Assembly: GCA_015680685.1 (NCBI GenBank)
Contig: MNCI01010462.1
Location: forward strand, 149,980 to 213,979
Length of the DNA: 64,000 bases
Source: Gnetum montanum
Lineage: Eukaryota; Streptophyta; Gnetopsida; Gnetales; Gnetaceae
Reading direction: 5' to 3'
Of this stretch, positions 46,641 to 59,174 are shown in pieces. A model generated the notes under the pieces. It had not been told where the DNA came from. It did no database searches and was given only the letters and a program-made list of their open reading frames with translations. How positions within the stretch are numbered: position 1 is the stretch's first letter; every line of letters starts with the position of its first letter. The position numbers and the translations under genes are program-made.

Positions 46641-49178
46641 TACAACATGCATGAGCATAATGGTATGGATTCTGGGTGGTATTTGGTTTGAATAGGACTT
46701 GATGGAATGATTTGTAGAGGATGAAGAAATAGGATTACTAGCTGCAAGTGTATGTAAGGGTTGTTGGGTCAAAAAAGTGTCATTTTTGTGTTCTAGCATC
46801 TCAACCATTTAGTCGATGAACCAGTTGGAGATTGATAGTTCTAGTAGCATTGCGTTGTTGTAGCTGCACTAGAAGTTCATCCTATATGGACGGAGCATGC
46901 GATAACTATGTTAAGGATGAAGGAACAGGTGCAAAAATAGGAGGATAATAAGGATAATAGGTGGTATCCCTTCTTGAATGTGGAGAATGAGTTCTATAGT
47001 ATTCGAGAGGGTGGTAGGGATGTTGAAAAGAAGAAATGTTACTGGAAGAGTCATGTAGAGACATGGGTTGCTGAACATAATATCCATATAGATCTGGTTA
47101 TTTGTAAGTGTATTCTTGCCTCGATAGTGGTAGTGCCAATGACTATGGCTACTGCCATTGTTAATATTGCTCGTATGATTATGGTGGAGTTCCACTTGGA
47201 TAATATTATTGTTGATGATGGAACTTCCTAGGTTTGCCTTGAGGATAAAGAAATCTTCTAGGTATTTGTCTTTTTATTAGTCATGGATATAGAGCATGGA
47301 TCCTAGAGTCCTGTAACTGTGTCATGATGAGGCAACATCCCTAATGATGTTCATACTAGCATATGTCACACCCACCATAATCATCCAATTTAGTTTTTAC
47401 AATGTCCTCTACTGCAAAATTTTTTTCATTACCCCTTTGATTGGCATGTTCAACTTCCTTTTACCTCCTACCATCTTGATCACTACCTTGTTCTTTGGAC
47501 TCTTCAACAATTTTTAGGATAGTTTGAAATCTATTATCCATAGAGTTTCATAATTGATCTACCTTAGGAAAAATTTTAGAGGAATATTTTTAAATTGGCA
47601 AGGTCTTTTAGTTCACCACCTCATCAAGTGATGATTCTTCCTCGCTATTACAAAATTAGACCTCCCTCTTGTGAATGGAAGGATCCCTATTATATTCTTT
47701 TGTACTTTCTCATTTTCTTAATTTTCTTTCTTCTTTTACTACCTTCTCGATTAGTCATTGGATTTGATGGATTCTTAATTCTTACAATCACCCTTGGGCA
47801 TAAACTCCAAGAATTTTTTTCATTTCTAACCAGAGCCCATTTATAGTATGGTGAAGTTGTTCTTGTTGAGAGTAAGCATGGCTGGGACATCTATGCACTA
47901 AAGAGTAGTATTGGCCCATGGTAGCATCCAAGGACTCATGTATTCCTTACTTCAAAACCCTAGATCTACCTTCTCAAATTGGACACTTGGGAGTATGTCT
48001 GATATTTTTCATTGAATAATTCAAGCATTGTACTCCACCAACTGATGGATTCCAATTCCAAGGATTGGTATTAACTTTTTGCTTCTTTAATGAGTGTTGT
48101 GGGAAATAACTTAAGCCTTTGCTAGTCATTTTCTATATTTTGCAAGGCATGGGCATCATGAAAAGATTGAAGATGGTTCCATGGATTTGAATTATATCCC
48201 CCCTCAAATTTTGGAATATTGTTCATGTTTGGACTCTTGATCTAGCTATTCCTTATGTACCTTGTGGGAATTCAAATTTCCTTTGTGATGTTTAGCATGT
48301 TTTGATTAGCGAGTAAAGGCTCATCATAGCTTTGATCTTGATGCCTAGAATGCCATTTACTACCCCTTCATTCATGGAAGTGGGCCTCTCTTGAATTCTC
48401 ATGCCCTAGGTCTTAACATGCCTAATGGTCCCTATGATTATCTCAGTCCTGTTGGTCACCCCCATCATAATTGTGCCCCCTATGGTTACAATCAAAGCTA
48501 GAAGAGGAAGAAGATGATGATGAAGGTGAAGAGGAAGAAGGACTAAGAACCATCATGATGCCTACTATCCCCTCTTTAATGGTCATGGCCATGATCATTA
48601 TCATGCTTCTTATCCACATCCTTGCTATGACTTTTCTCTTTGGATGTCCCTTTATCATGGGATCCATTCTTACTAGAACCAAGATTATGTATTGTGAACT
48701 ACAAGTTTTGGGCTTGACCTCTTTAACTAAAGTTAAAAAGAGGAGTTTAATTTTATGAAAAACACCTAGATAAGGGTTCTTCATTATTTCGTTTTTACAA
48801 AATGAATGGGAAATCATTAGGCCACTTCCCCTTTGTAGATTCGTAGCACTGCTCAAACTATCGATCCCTCAGACATTGTGCATCAGTGGGGTGATAATCC
48901 CTTCCATCATTATCCTACATAACATATTTAGCATGAATTCATTAGATGCCCAACTGCATAAGTTTTTGTTGGAGCATTGTAGGAATGGATCGATTAGGTA
49001 GTAACACAATGTTGCCCTCCATGTCTCGCCACTGCAATAGTTCATCCTGGTGTACGAGAAAGATGAAATTGGGTACATAGTCATTAGGATGAGCATATAC
49101 CACTCTGTATTGTTTAGGAACCTAGTAGTTTACTTTCTAAGACTTGGACAGAGAATAACCCCTATGAGAAGAAGACAT
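46641..49178 (-). pseudogene. Gag remnant, gypsy element 3
   Basis: The ATG is at 49178. The N-terminal polar region has low-complexity Ser/Asp runs (48443-48560), and the capsid domain (about 47500-48300) is alignable with 15735-16661 in element 1. Numerous stops and frame changes. Confidence 0.75.
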
Positions 49179-49319
49179 CTTGTATTAGTGAACAAAAAAT
49201 GTAATGTGCTTCCTTATAACTATTATAGTTATTTTAATGTATGATATGACTTTAGGATTTTTTACAATGATGGTAACTAATTTTTACTAAATCCTAGATA
49301 GCACACATAATAAACAAAA

Positions 49320-49340
49320 TGTCCATGGCAATGGCACCAA
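49320..49340 (-). other. Primer-binding site of gypsy element 3
   Basis: Minus strand TTGGTGCCATTGCCATGGAC next to the 5' LTR; tRNA-Asp type with transitions. Confidence 0.85.
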
Positions 49341-50208
49341 TGATGAGTGGTGAGGTACCCCTACGCCTGGCCATACGAATCACAATCATTTACTTGTGAT
49401 CTAGTCAAATTCTATAGACCTTAAGTTCCTAAGTGCACTGGTTCTAGGACATGAAATCTAATCATGATGATTGTTTTCTTCTCAACTATACTCGTGGAGC
49501 TTATTTGTATGGTTAAGTGTAATTAAGGCACATGATTTTTATTATTTTATATTTTATTCATCTACAATTAATAATAGGTTGAAACTCAATTTAGAAATCA
49601 ATTTAACTAATCTAATTGCTAAGTAATAACTAACTATTCTAACATAAGTATTCAGTCCCACTTTCCATGCACATCTTGAATAGGTCTAACAGTGCTAGGT
49701 TACCAAATGTTAAGCATTGCTAGGATTACCAAGCTTCATACGCATGCTCAAAGTGGTCGTACTTATGTGCTTAATTAACTACTATTTAATCTATGGCTTA
49801 TTTTAGCTTAATTATTAGAAACAGTAAATGAAACTACATAGAACATTAAATGCATGAATAAAATAATTAAGCTAGCCAAGGTGCTGCAAGGTTTGATTAG
49901 AAAGCTTATCTTTATTACTACATACACTATCGAGCTGAGGTACGATAATGCTTGAAAAAAGATCTATACACTGAATGAGTCTTGCTAAGGGCACTTTGGA
50001 AAATATAATAACTCTAAAGAGAAGAAACTATAAGAGCTTTGTTATGCTATGACAAAAAATTATGCCCCAACAATGTGACTAAGCACTATATTTATAAGCT
50101 AGCACACATCTTGCGATATCAGATATTTGACATTGCTTCTTGGGCCATGATATCACATGTTTGATATGAAGGCTCTGATATCAGAGCCAGATAAAACATG
50201 AATCATCA
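49341..50208 (-). repeat. 5' LTR of gypsy element 3
   Basis: 868 bp. U3 contains the perfect 18-bp palindrome GGCTCTGATATCAGAGCC (50171-50188). Confidence 0.95.
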
Positions 50209-51207
50209 TTCATCATGATTCCTATCCTAATCATGATCCCTTCTATATTACCTATTGTACCTTCATTCATGTTTGTGCCCATGGTCTCTATCTATGTCAT
50301 GATCATGATAATCATTCTTACCTCCATCCCTATTTTGATTTCTCCTATTATTCTTAGTAGGTTGTTTATCATGGCCTCTTCCTTCTAGTCTATGATCATC
50401 CTCATTAGAGCTTGACATTGAGGATGATAACGAAGATGAGAAATTGTGAGAACCATGTTGGCTTACTTTCTTGCCCTAACTCATTTAGTTATCTCTAAGG
50501 GGCTTGTTGAAAGACCTAGACTTGAAATTCCTCCTTATGTTGGGGAATGTTCTCCCATTTACTTGGTGCTTGCCAAGGATGAACATAATCACATATTATC
50601 ATTTGCATTGAAGAGTGAATGATATTGGTGATTAGATCTTCTTGAGTAATAATTAATATCCTCCTTTTTGAACTATAAAGTGAATGAGATGGTAGTCCCT
50701 TTTCCCTTTGCTACTTCATGGAGTATCTTCATGAAATGGTCTTTGCAAATTCGAGCCTCAGTAGGGTAATAGGATCTAGACATTTCATCAACCACTTTAT
50801 AGTCATGTACAATAGCTTCCAACCTAAATTTCATTAATGTTGCCATAAGCATGGATGGGACTACATGATAAGATGACAATACAATGTTTTCTTTTGGGTT
50901 TCTCCATCTAATCTTTTTGTGTTGGTGTAGAATGAAGGTGAAGTTCAGTTAATAAGGATTTGGATTCTAATAGATGACTTTGACTTGATACTACATATTT
51001 ATTTCTTTTTTTTTATTATTTCCTTTATGGAATTATTAGAAAGTCAAGAGTTAGCTTTGCTCAAAGAAGACACCTTGAAATTAGTGTTTATGACTTAATA
51101 AAATAATAATACTTTTTAAGAGATAAATCTTTAAATTTCCAATAACAATCATAACTTATTTAAACTAATATAGAACACTAGTACTAGTCCCTATCGATGA
51201 TACTAAT
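50209..51207 (-). pseudogene. Gag N-terminal part and leader of gypsy element 4 (right of the element 3 insertion)
   Basis: A minus-strand His/Asp/Arg/Ser-rich region like the gag N-termini of elements 1-3, with stops. A degenerate primer site (TTAGTATCATCGATAGGGAC, minus) lies at about 51188-51207, next to the LTR. It continues the gag fragment at 40030-40398 across the nested element 3. Confidence 0.7.
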
Positions 51208-52030
51208 GATGAGTAGTGAGTGTCCCTTATGCCCAACCATACAAATCACAAGCATTCATGCATGATTTAATCATATTTTGTGGATTGAACCAATAAAGCA
51301 TTTCAATCATTAAATGTGATCACATGCCATTTTCTTCCCAATTATACTCATGTGATCTTTAGTACATATGGTTAACTATAACTAAGGCACATGATGAATA
51401 ATGTTAGCAATCCATGATTAAGATACTATTAAAATGTTAAAATATTAAAGTTTAATTTAATTAATCTATGTATGATGAGAAAATTCTAGTGTATTCATTC
51501 CTACTTGTTGTACATGTCCTACACTCATATATATACTACTAGAATTACAAAATGTAGTACTTATAAGAAAACCAAGTGTTAATGTTAATAGGTTACCAAA
51601 AGAACATATGTTACATTTAAAGTGGTCACACTCATTCCATCATGTTCTAATGTGTAATGAAAAGTAAATTATTTATTAAGTGCATGTAAAAGTAAAAGTT
51701 AATCTATGCGCATGAGAATATAAATTGATTAACAGTAAATTTTAATTTAAGGTAAATTACTACAATGTAGATGGACTAATCTTGATCTTATTAGCATCAT
51801 GAAACTATGTCTAGTAATAAGATCACTCAAATAAGACTGTGAATTAAATCAAATTTATGCTACAAACACTCCTTGATTATTTTTAAATTTCTATAAAATC
51901 AAATTATTATATTTTCACTACATTAATGACCAAATGATGCCATAAATATGATAGATGACACATTTATATAGGTGTTAGTGGCAACTAGATCAACATTGAT
52001 GCATTGATAGGACCAACTTAATACTTGTTC
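51208..52030 (-). repeat. 5' LTR of gypsy element 4 (old copy)
   Basis: The + strand begins TGATGAGTAGTGAGTGTCCC and continues with the family LTR pattern (cccaaccatacaaatcacaagcattc; 'aaggcacatgatga'; 'taccaaatgt'-type stretches), much decayed. The right end is approximate. Confidence 0.65.
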
Positions 52031-52984
52031 ATTACTTAGTTATGGGAAAATAAAAATGAATATAAAAATACAAGGGTTTATGATATTATGCATAGGTTAA
52101 GTTAATAAAGTAGATATTAGTTAAAAGAAAATGGATCTAATTCTTAAAGTTCATACATTCTTTGCACCAACATACAAAATTTTTTTAAACTATAAATAAT
52201 TTGATAACAAGAGGATGGATGATTGTTAATAGATATTATTTTTATTATAATGCCTCATCTTATATTTTGGAACTACCTTATAATTGTACATATGCAAAAT
52301 AGAGTTTAGAAAGCTAAAAATTAGCATTTTATTATATCCAAATCTTTCCAAGATCTTGTAGTAGCTTAAACTTGGATTGGTTGAATTTAATACTTTATTA
52401 AATTTTGAAATGCTTTGCTAGGGCTTGATGTTTTGAATCTATAAGAGAGAAAATTCAAGTAATTCTTAAGATACAAAAATCAACCAAGTCCAAATATGAT
52501 AACTTAAAATAAAAAATTAGAAACAAAATGTGAATAACTTAACTTGCAAACTATTGCAAAAACAAAATAATGAGCTAATCACTTGAGTCACCTATCACTT
52601 GCTACATGATTATAACATTTATTTTTTAAAATAGGATTATATTGAAACATTTAGATTATTATTTTATTAGAAATTTTATCATTTCATATTGGTTAATCAA
52701 TGACATTTCAACACTAATCTCATTTTACTTTGATTCTTNAACACATTATCTTTTCACTAATTCAAAAACATTAATATGATTAACATATACAAGAATTTTA
52801 ATATGTAGCATGCTCATAAAAATAGTGACCTTCATCCTTAGAATCTTACAAGTTAGATTCAATTTACTACTCCTTAGAAATATAAAAAAATCTTAATTCC
52901 TTTAATAAAGACCATTCAAAATTTCTTAAAAGATAAATACAATGGAATATTTCATAATCATCATCATTCTAGCTTTGTCCCAAC
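52031..52984. other. AT-rich DNA, nothing recognised
   Basis: Very AT-rich; one N at 52739. No coding frame or repeat identified. Confidence 0.5.
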
Positions 52985-54110
52985 AAAATAAATTTGATCA
53001 TTCCTGGAACACATGTTTTCAAAAGCATTTGGAAGGCTTGGCAGGTCTTACATTCTCATGTGAATTGGAATAATATTCATATCAATCCTACTCTCCTTTC
53101 TAAGGGTAGCCCTTGGTGGCTGCCCCTATCTCCTGCTCCTCTAGCCACCTCAAATGCCAGGAAAGCCACCATTTGGTTTCAAAAGGGAGTTGTTTCCCTT
53201 AGATGTCTTCATCTCACCAATCAGTGGATTACTTGGGATATGTTTGAAAACTTATATGGGGCTTCCAGAACTCTGCATCATTGCCTTGATAGAATTTATC
53301 ACTTCATACATTAGTACTTGCATTTAGATGCTTCGGTTCCTAGTCTCTTCCATGGACTTCAGTGGACTAATGGATCGAACCTTCTACCCTATAAACCACA
53401 TGTGCCCTTTCAGTTGTTGCATGATTCCTCTATGATTATTAATCACTGTAATCGATCATGGCACAAAGAAGAGTCTGAATAGTTTTGGCTCTCTCTCTTT
53501 TCATGAGTTTTGAGCCTTCTGACTCTTCCAAAAATTAAACAATTTCTTTGGTGCCTCCTTCATCAAGGCCTGCCTATCGACAAACATCAGGAATACCTTG
53601 GGATTTCAAACCCTAATTGCCCTCTCTGTGGAGGTCCTGATGANNNNNNNNNNNNNNNNNNNNNNNNNNNNNNNNNNNNNNNNNNNNNNNNNNNNNNNNN
53701 NNNNNNNNNNNNNNNNNNNNNNNNNNNNNNNNNNNNNNNNNNNNNNNNNNNNNNNNNNNNNNNNNNNNNNNNNNNNNNNNNNNNNNNNNNNNNNNNNNNN
53801 NNNNNNNNNNNNNNNNNNNNNNNNNNNNNNNNNNNNNNNNNNNNNNNNNNNNNNNNNNNNNNNNNNNNNNNNNNNNNNNNNNNNNNNNNNNNNNNNNNNN
53901 NNNNNNNNNNNNNNNNNNNNNNNNNNNNNNNNNNNNNNNNNNNNNNNNNNAAGGAATATGTATCAAGATGTTTTCCTTCAACATCCGCATTTGTCATTGT
54001 TCTTCTCCATATTTAACCATCAATATGTTCAGATGTTGATCATGTACTTAATCTCATTTAATTAATAAAATTCTCTTTTTGTGGTCCGACACCTCCCCAC
54101 CAAAATAGGT
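52985..54110 (+). pseudogene. L1-type LINE ORF2, 3' end with zf-RVT domain
   Basis: The plus strand reads as the post-RT part of a plant LINE ORF2 (FKSIWKAWQVLHSHVNW, WLPLSPAPLATSNARKATIW). After a stop and frame change comes the zinc-binding RT domain: LPKIKQFLWCLLHQGLP, then DKHQEYLGISNPNCPLCGGPDE. A 307-N gap follows and the 3' tail ends near 54070-54110 with 'attaataaaattctc'. A 3' fragment of the same superfamily as the LINE at 1-1960; whether it is the same family cannot be told. Confidence 0.8.
53644..53950. other. Assembly gap (307 N)
   Basis: Run of N inside the LINE fragment; open frames across it are artefacts. Confidence 1.
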
Positions 54111-54234
54111 TTGATTACATAAGTGTTTTTTTCAGTATTTGGCTCTATGAAGAGTTAAATTTTTGTTTATTTGTAGTTTATTTAAATCATATTTAATTAT
54201 TTTTTGTATGTATTTTTTTATCTTCCTTTTGGTG

Positions 54235-54860
54235 GCTTTCTTGGAATAGTAATGTTGCAATCTTTTTTATAAGTTCACTGTCTAATCTTCTTTGCATATG
54301 CCTAAACCATTTAAGCTACCATTCCTGTAATAGTATTTCTATAATGTTTATATTATGCAATTTATCTCTTCTAATAATATTTAACATGTGTTTAAGAATT
54401 CACATTTCTAACACACTGATTTGTTGTACATTCAAAATCATATAAGATAGCAGATGTAATTATTGTCCTATAAAATTCTCTTTATATTTATTGGTCTTAT
54501 TTTATTAAATAAAACATAATTAACCTATCTCTATTTTAACAATCCTACCTCAATTTTATTTCTTATATTATTATCAATTTCACCATCTAAATGGAGGATA
54601 TTTTAGTAGAACTATTTACATTAAGGAAGCTTTTAACCTTAAATTATCACTTCTATTCCACCACTGTTGATGATGTTTTCAAGTTTACATTCTATATATT
54701 CTATCTTAATTTTGTTAATTTTTAAGTCTTTTAATTCTAGAGCATGTCTTCACTTCTCCATGTTAGGAGCAATATTCTCTAAAGTTTTATCCACCAACAC
54801 AATGTCATATGCAAATAGCATATAAGATGGAATTTCGTATTGCTTTTGCAATTTTCAAAT
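54235..54860 (-). pseudogene. RTE-type LINE reverse-transcriptase remnant
   Basis: The minus strand reads LFAYDIVLVDKTLENIAPNM (catalytic F-A-D-D changed to F-A-Y-D), then HALELKDLKINKIKIEYIEC, LDGEIDNNIRNKIEVG and, further on, MLNIIRRDKLHNIN and LKWFRHMQRRLDSELI. These correspond to the palm motif, 'K-T-E-Y-M-x-C', 'I-x-x-R-I-x-x-G' and 'L-R-W-F-G-H-V-x-R-R' of RTE-clade elements. It is riddled with stops. Confidence 0.72.
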
Positions 54861-55194
54861 AACTAATTTCTTTTCCATTGTATAATGAACATTCAAAATT
54901 AAAGATCTTGGAAAGTAACATGTAACTACATACTCAAAAAATTTTATACTTATTATAAGTAAAAAAAGAAGTTAGAGGCTAAGAAAGTTTCATAAAGAAA
55001 CATCCCCATTTTTACAAGGCATCTTTATCATCCCATAACAAATCTTGGTTGAATTTTTTATGTAATTGATAAAGATCATGAAAATGTTTTAAAAGAATTT
55101 TAAGAATTAAAATTTTTGATATATTGCTAACCCCTTAGATCTATTACACCAATTTTAAAATTCCTATTCTAGATTTTTTCTTCTTATAACTTAG

Positions 55195-55290
55195 TAGTAC
55201 CTAGTGAAACCAATCCTGTGACCTAAGGTTACCAAACAAAAACTCTTGCCACTAAGTTAACACCTCATTATTATTTTCAAAGTATTTTCT
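55195..55290 (-). repeat. tRNA-like SINE head related to the ~480-bp units
   Basis: Minus strand: AATGAGGTGTTAACTTAGTGGCAAGA with A box TTAACTTAGTGG (55249-55260) and B-box-like GGATTGGTTTC (55206-55216). The first 20 bases closely match the heads in 32119-36778 and at 21394. Confidence 0.55.
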
Positions 55291-56202
55291 TACACTTTTC
55301 TCCACAAAATGAGCTTTAACATAAAAAATCTAAATACATGCCTTCAGATGAGCAAAATAAAATATTTTATTCCAATTCTAGTTTTATTAGTATGGATGTT
55401 ACCATAATTAAAAGTTTGATTATACAGGCCTAAAACTATAAAACACAATAATTTAATAGAAGTTAAAGTAAAAAATGTGGTAACTAAGGTAGAACTTACA
55501 ATTTTTTAACTAGAGTGCAACACTCTTATTCATTTAATTATTACATAGTTTTATTAAAATAACCAATACTTATAATAATTTTAAAATGTAGTTTGTTATT
55601 AAGAGTTTTGACTTCAAAGTTTCATTGTTTTCACATGAATGTCATTTTAGTTCCAATCTCAATGTGAATCAATATAAACATATAACTATAAAATCTTTCT
55701 CTAATTCTTTAAACTTTTATGGAACAAAGGAACTCCAAAATTTCTCAAGAGTAAACTATAATCATACCATGTACATAGAAGTTATCATTAATAAGTTAAA
55801 TGATCACTTGAGCCACATGCAAGGAAACTTGCATGCATCACATGCATATCTCTAAAATAACTAATTGCTAATATTTTTCCTATGCAATGACCTTAATAGG
55901 AAACACCCTTATAGAGTAACATGTAAATGATTGCGTATCCATAAAACATTTTTGATGAAAAAAATCTATAAGTCCCTGGCTTTCCTATCCTTCAATAAGA
56001 TTACTAATAATGGCCTCTTTTGAGATGAGAATTTTGTGACTTAAATCCTAACAATTGGAAATGAGAGTACCAACACTCATAGGTTGAAGTATAAGGTTTT
56101 ACACTTCAAAAAGTAGGAAAAGAAGACCATAAATGATATGCTCTATATATTCCCTAAGCATTGTAAATTAGTACAACATGAAATTATATGCCACTATTCT
56201 TA

Positions 56203-56358
56203 CCTCTAATCTAGTAAAAAATATCATGGAATTTCACATAGAAACCAATATCACAAAACCAAAATTAAAAAATTGGCATCCCTCTAATCTAGTAAAAAAT
56301 ATTATGGAATTTCACATAGAAACCAATATCACAAAACCAAAATTACAAAATTGGCATT
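56203..56358 (+). repeat. 78-bp tandem duplication
   Basis: Two units, 56203-56280 and 56281-56358, starting cctctaatctagtaaaaaat and differing at a few positions. The length is a multiple of three and both copies are open in one frame, but no gene is recognised. Confidence 0.9.
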
Positions 56359-58239
56359 TAGATAGCATAACTGATAACACACCAACCTTAAAAATGCTGA
56401 TATGACCAAGATGGTGACTCTGAAACATCAAAATTTGTACAAAACTAGCATAACGTTGTTCATCATAATTTACATTAGAAATTTCCATAGGATTTTACAA
56501 ACAGAATAGGATTTTAAAATAGGTACTATAGATCAATACTTAAGCTCTCACTGGATGGAGAAAATATGTATTTATGTGCTAGTAACTTATAAAACAAAGA
56601 CATTTTAATTCTCCATAAGTATTTGAGTAATCTCCAAATAAAGATTCTGATGTTTGAAAGTTAATGAAAAATCATGAGTCCATAGATATATAAGCAACAA
56701 AGAATTGAAGCATTTTGATAAACTGGCAAAAATCACTCTTTTTGTATGAACTTTTCCAACCTCTATAGAGTCATCCTCTTCATTAGCTTGATAAGTTTGA
56801 AATTCTGAAGGTTAGAGGGATGCATTATTGTGTTCATTTAAAATTGCCACACAAATGTAAGGGAACAAACATTATAAACACTTTCATCATATATAGCTAG
56901 GTCTTATCTCAAAAGATTTAAGTCACAAAATTCTCTTATCATAGTAATCTTATCAAAAGAGCTGATAAGATACCTTGTTATCTCATGTACATATCAAAAG
57001 AAACAAACAAGGTACCATTGTTTTAGGTCTTTGTATTTTAGCGCATAGGGTTTCTTTTTTTGCAAGATGTAGTTGGTGCATTATCAACAAATAATGGGGA
57101 TAGAAATTATCACCTATTCAACCAAGTAAATAGTGTAGTAGCAAGATAGATAATTGTTTAGATGGATGGATAATCCTCTTCTTTCATTCTCTTCCAAGCA
57201 TCCCCTCCTTTGTTCATCTATAACAATAATGCTAATTAGTAAAATTGCCTTATAAAAGAAGATTACTTCCTTTAAATTTTTCTTTTTTAAAATACAAGAC
57301 TTAAAAAAGTGTTTTACAAACAACCAAAAATATAGTAGTAAGATATTCCAAGAAATTAAATCATGCAAATAACTCATAGACTAAGATATGTACATGAGAA
57401 AAGGTATCTTATCATAGTTGTATGTTTACTATTCTTAGATTTATTTCAAAAGTCATCCCTACCATGAAAACATACCACATGTAAGTACATAACCACATAA
57501 AATGTAAGAAAATAGAAAAAAATAACTTGACATCTATGGAATACCTTGAATTTGTACATAATAGATACAAAACTAGAATCAAATTGGATTTAGAAACTAC
57601 AAAATTATCGCCTATCTATCTTCCAATGGAGAAAACCATTGGGAAACCTTCTTCTAGATGGTTAGTTTGGTAATTTAAGAAAACAATAGAATAGACTTGA
57701 GAACTTAAAACATCAATACATCAAGTAGCAACTAGGCATTAAAATATTATATAGATGAAAACCAATGATTGTCTTAGATGAAGAGAAAAAATGATATCTT
57801 GGGTTTCTTGGGCTTATTTGGGTCCTTGGACTTTTGATCAGTTTTGGGAGTTTTTGATCTCTTATTCCTATTTCTTGTTGCTTCTTTTGCATCTAAATAT
57901 TTCCATTTCCTACTTTTTCTAGTAAATGAAGCAAAACAACCCATAGAATCCCTAAATCTACTCACAAAATATACTATATGAAAATTCAAAGAATATGAAA
58001 TATTGGAACATACAACTAACTTTGATCTTTCATTGTAGAATGTATTGTGTGGTGGCACTCTACAAATATCAAGGGAAAAAAATTCAGCAAAAAGCAAAAA
58101 ATGGCAAACAAAAGTTCATGTTCTTGTGTGAATAATGAACATATGACCAATATCTTAAAAGAGCATTTTGTTTTGTTTTGTTTTGGTTTTTTTTTAAGTA
58201 TCAAATGCAACTATCCAATAGATGAACATGGATTACAAG
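56359..58239. other. AT-rich DNA, nothing recognised
   Basis: No convincing coding frame, RNA or repeat. 55291-56202 is likewise featureless. Confidence 0.5.
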
Positions 58240-59049
58240 TGATGAATCATGGTTTGCTAGGCCCCAATATCAAGTATGCAATATCGTGGCCTAGATATGA
58301 TATTGTATATTTGATATTGTGATTCCTATGTTAGCCTATAAATACAACACTCAGGCGCATAGTTGATAGTTTGGAGTGAAGTTCTGTTCTTTCTAGTCCT
58401 TTTGGAAGTTTAGTTTTTAGTTTTAGTTTCTTTTTTTCAAGCTAGTTATTCCCAGTGCATGCCTACAGTGTGATGTTTGTAATTACACGGTACCTTTGTT
58501 CGAGTGTGACATAATTGGACACATGCATGATCGACAATAAAGATCAAGATTACTTTTGTCATTGCAGCATTAAATTAGATTAAGTTTTGTTGTTTTAATT
58601 ATTTAATGCCTTCTTTAGTTAACAATTCAATTTATAGTTATTTACTTTTCCTATCCTTAAGAAGAATGTGTATGCCTTAATCATGAACATTTAAGTGCAA
58701 ATACTTGGCATGCCCAACAATAATCCCGTGAAGTCCAAGACAAGCATAGACAGTTAAGGATGGATACCATCACCATAGACTAATTTAGGTTTTGCTTCCA
58801 TTATTAGTTTAATCAATTTATCTTTTCTGTTATCAGGAGTAATGTAGAATTAGGATAACATCATATGCCTCACTCTAGACTAAACCATATGTAACAAAGC
58901 TGCTACTAGTCCAAGTGGGAAGACAATGAACTATGATGAATGTATAACTATCTAGGTGCCACAACTAGCCCATATGCAAAGTTCAACTGGATCGCATGTA
59001 CATGCTTGTATTCCTATGGTTGAGCATAGGGGTACCTCACTGCTCATCA
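58240..59049 (+). repeat. 5' LTR of gypsy element 5
   Basis: 810 bp, TGATGAATCATGG...GGGGTACCTCACTGCTCATCA. The U3 start has ATATC-rich near-palindromes (58265-58325). 'cctataaatacaacactc' near 58336 is a plausible TATA box for the element. Confidence 0.9.
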
Positions 59050-59072
59050 TTGGCATCACTGCTAGGGATGGT
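59050..59072 (+). other. Primer-binding site of gypsy element 5
   Basis: TTGGCATCACTGCTAGGGAT: a decayed tRNA-Asp-type site immediately after the LTR. Confidence 0.75.
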
Positions 59073-59174
59073 GCTAGTTATCTAGATTAGTTATATTACA
59101 CAAGATCATTGTAAAAGGGTATTAATGATATATCTTTTGAGAGGTATTCAAACACACACCAAAAATCGACAAAA

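Larger units (their letters stand above)
40399..50208 (-). mobile_element. Ty3/gypsy element 3 (Athila/Tat-like), full length, nested in element 4
   Basis: 9,810 bp on the minus strand, LTRs 40399-41266 and 49341-50208 (both 868 bp), perfect TSD TTCAT at 40394-40398 and 50209-50213. Order on the minus strand: gag, protease, RT, RNase H, integrase, long non-coding 3' region. It is the only family member in the window with all pol domains recognisable, though all contain stops. Confidence 0.95.
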
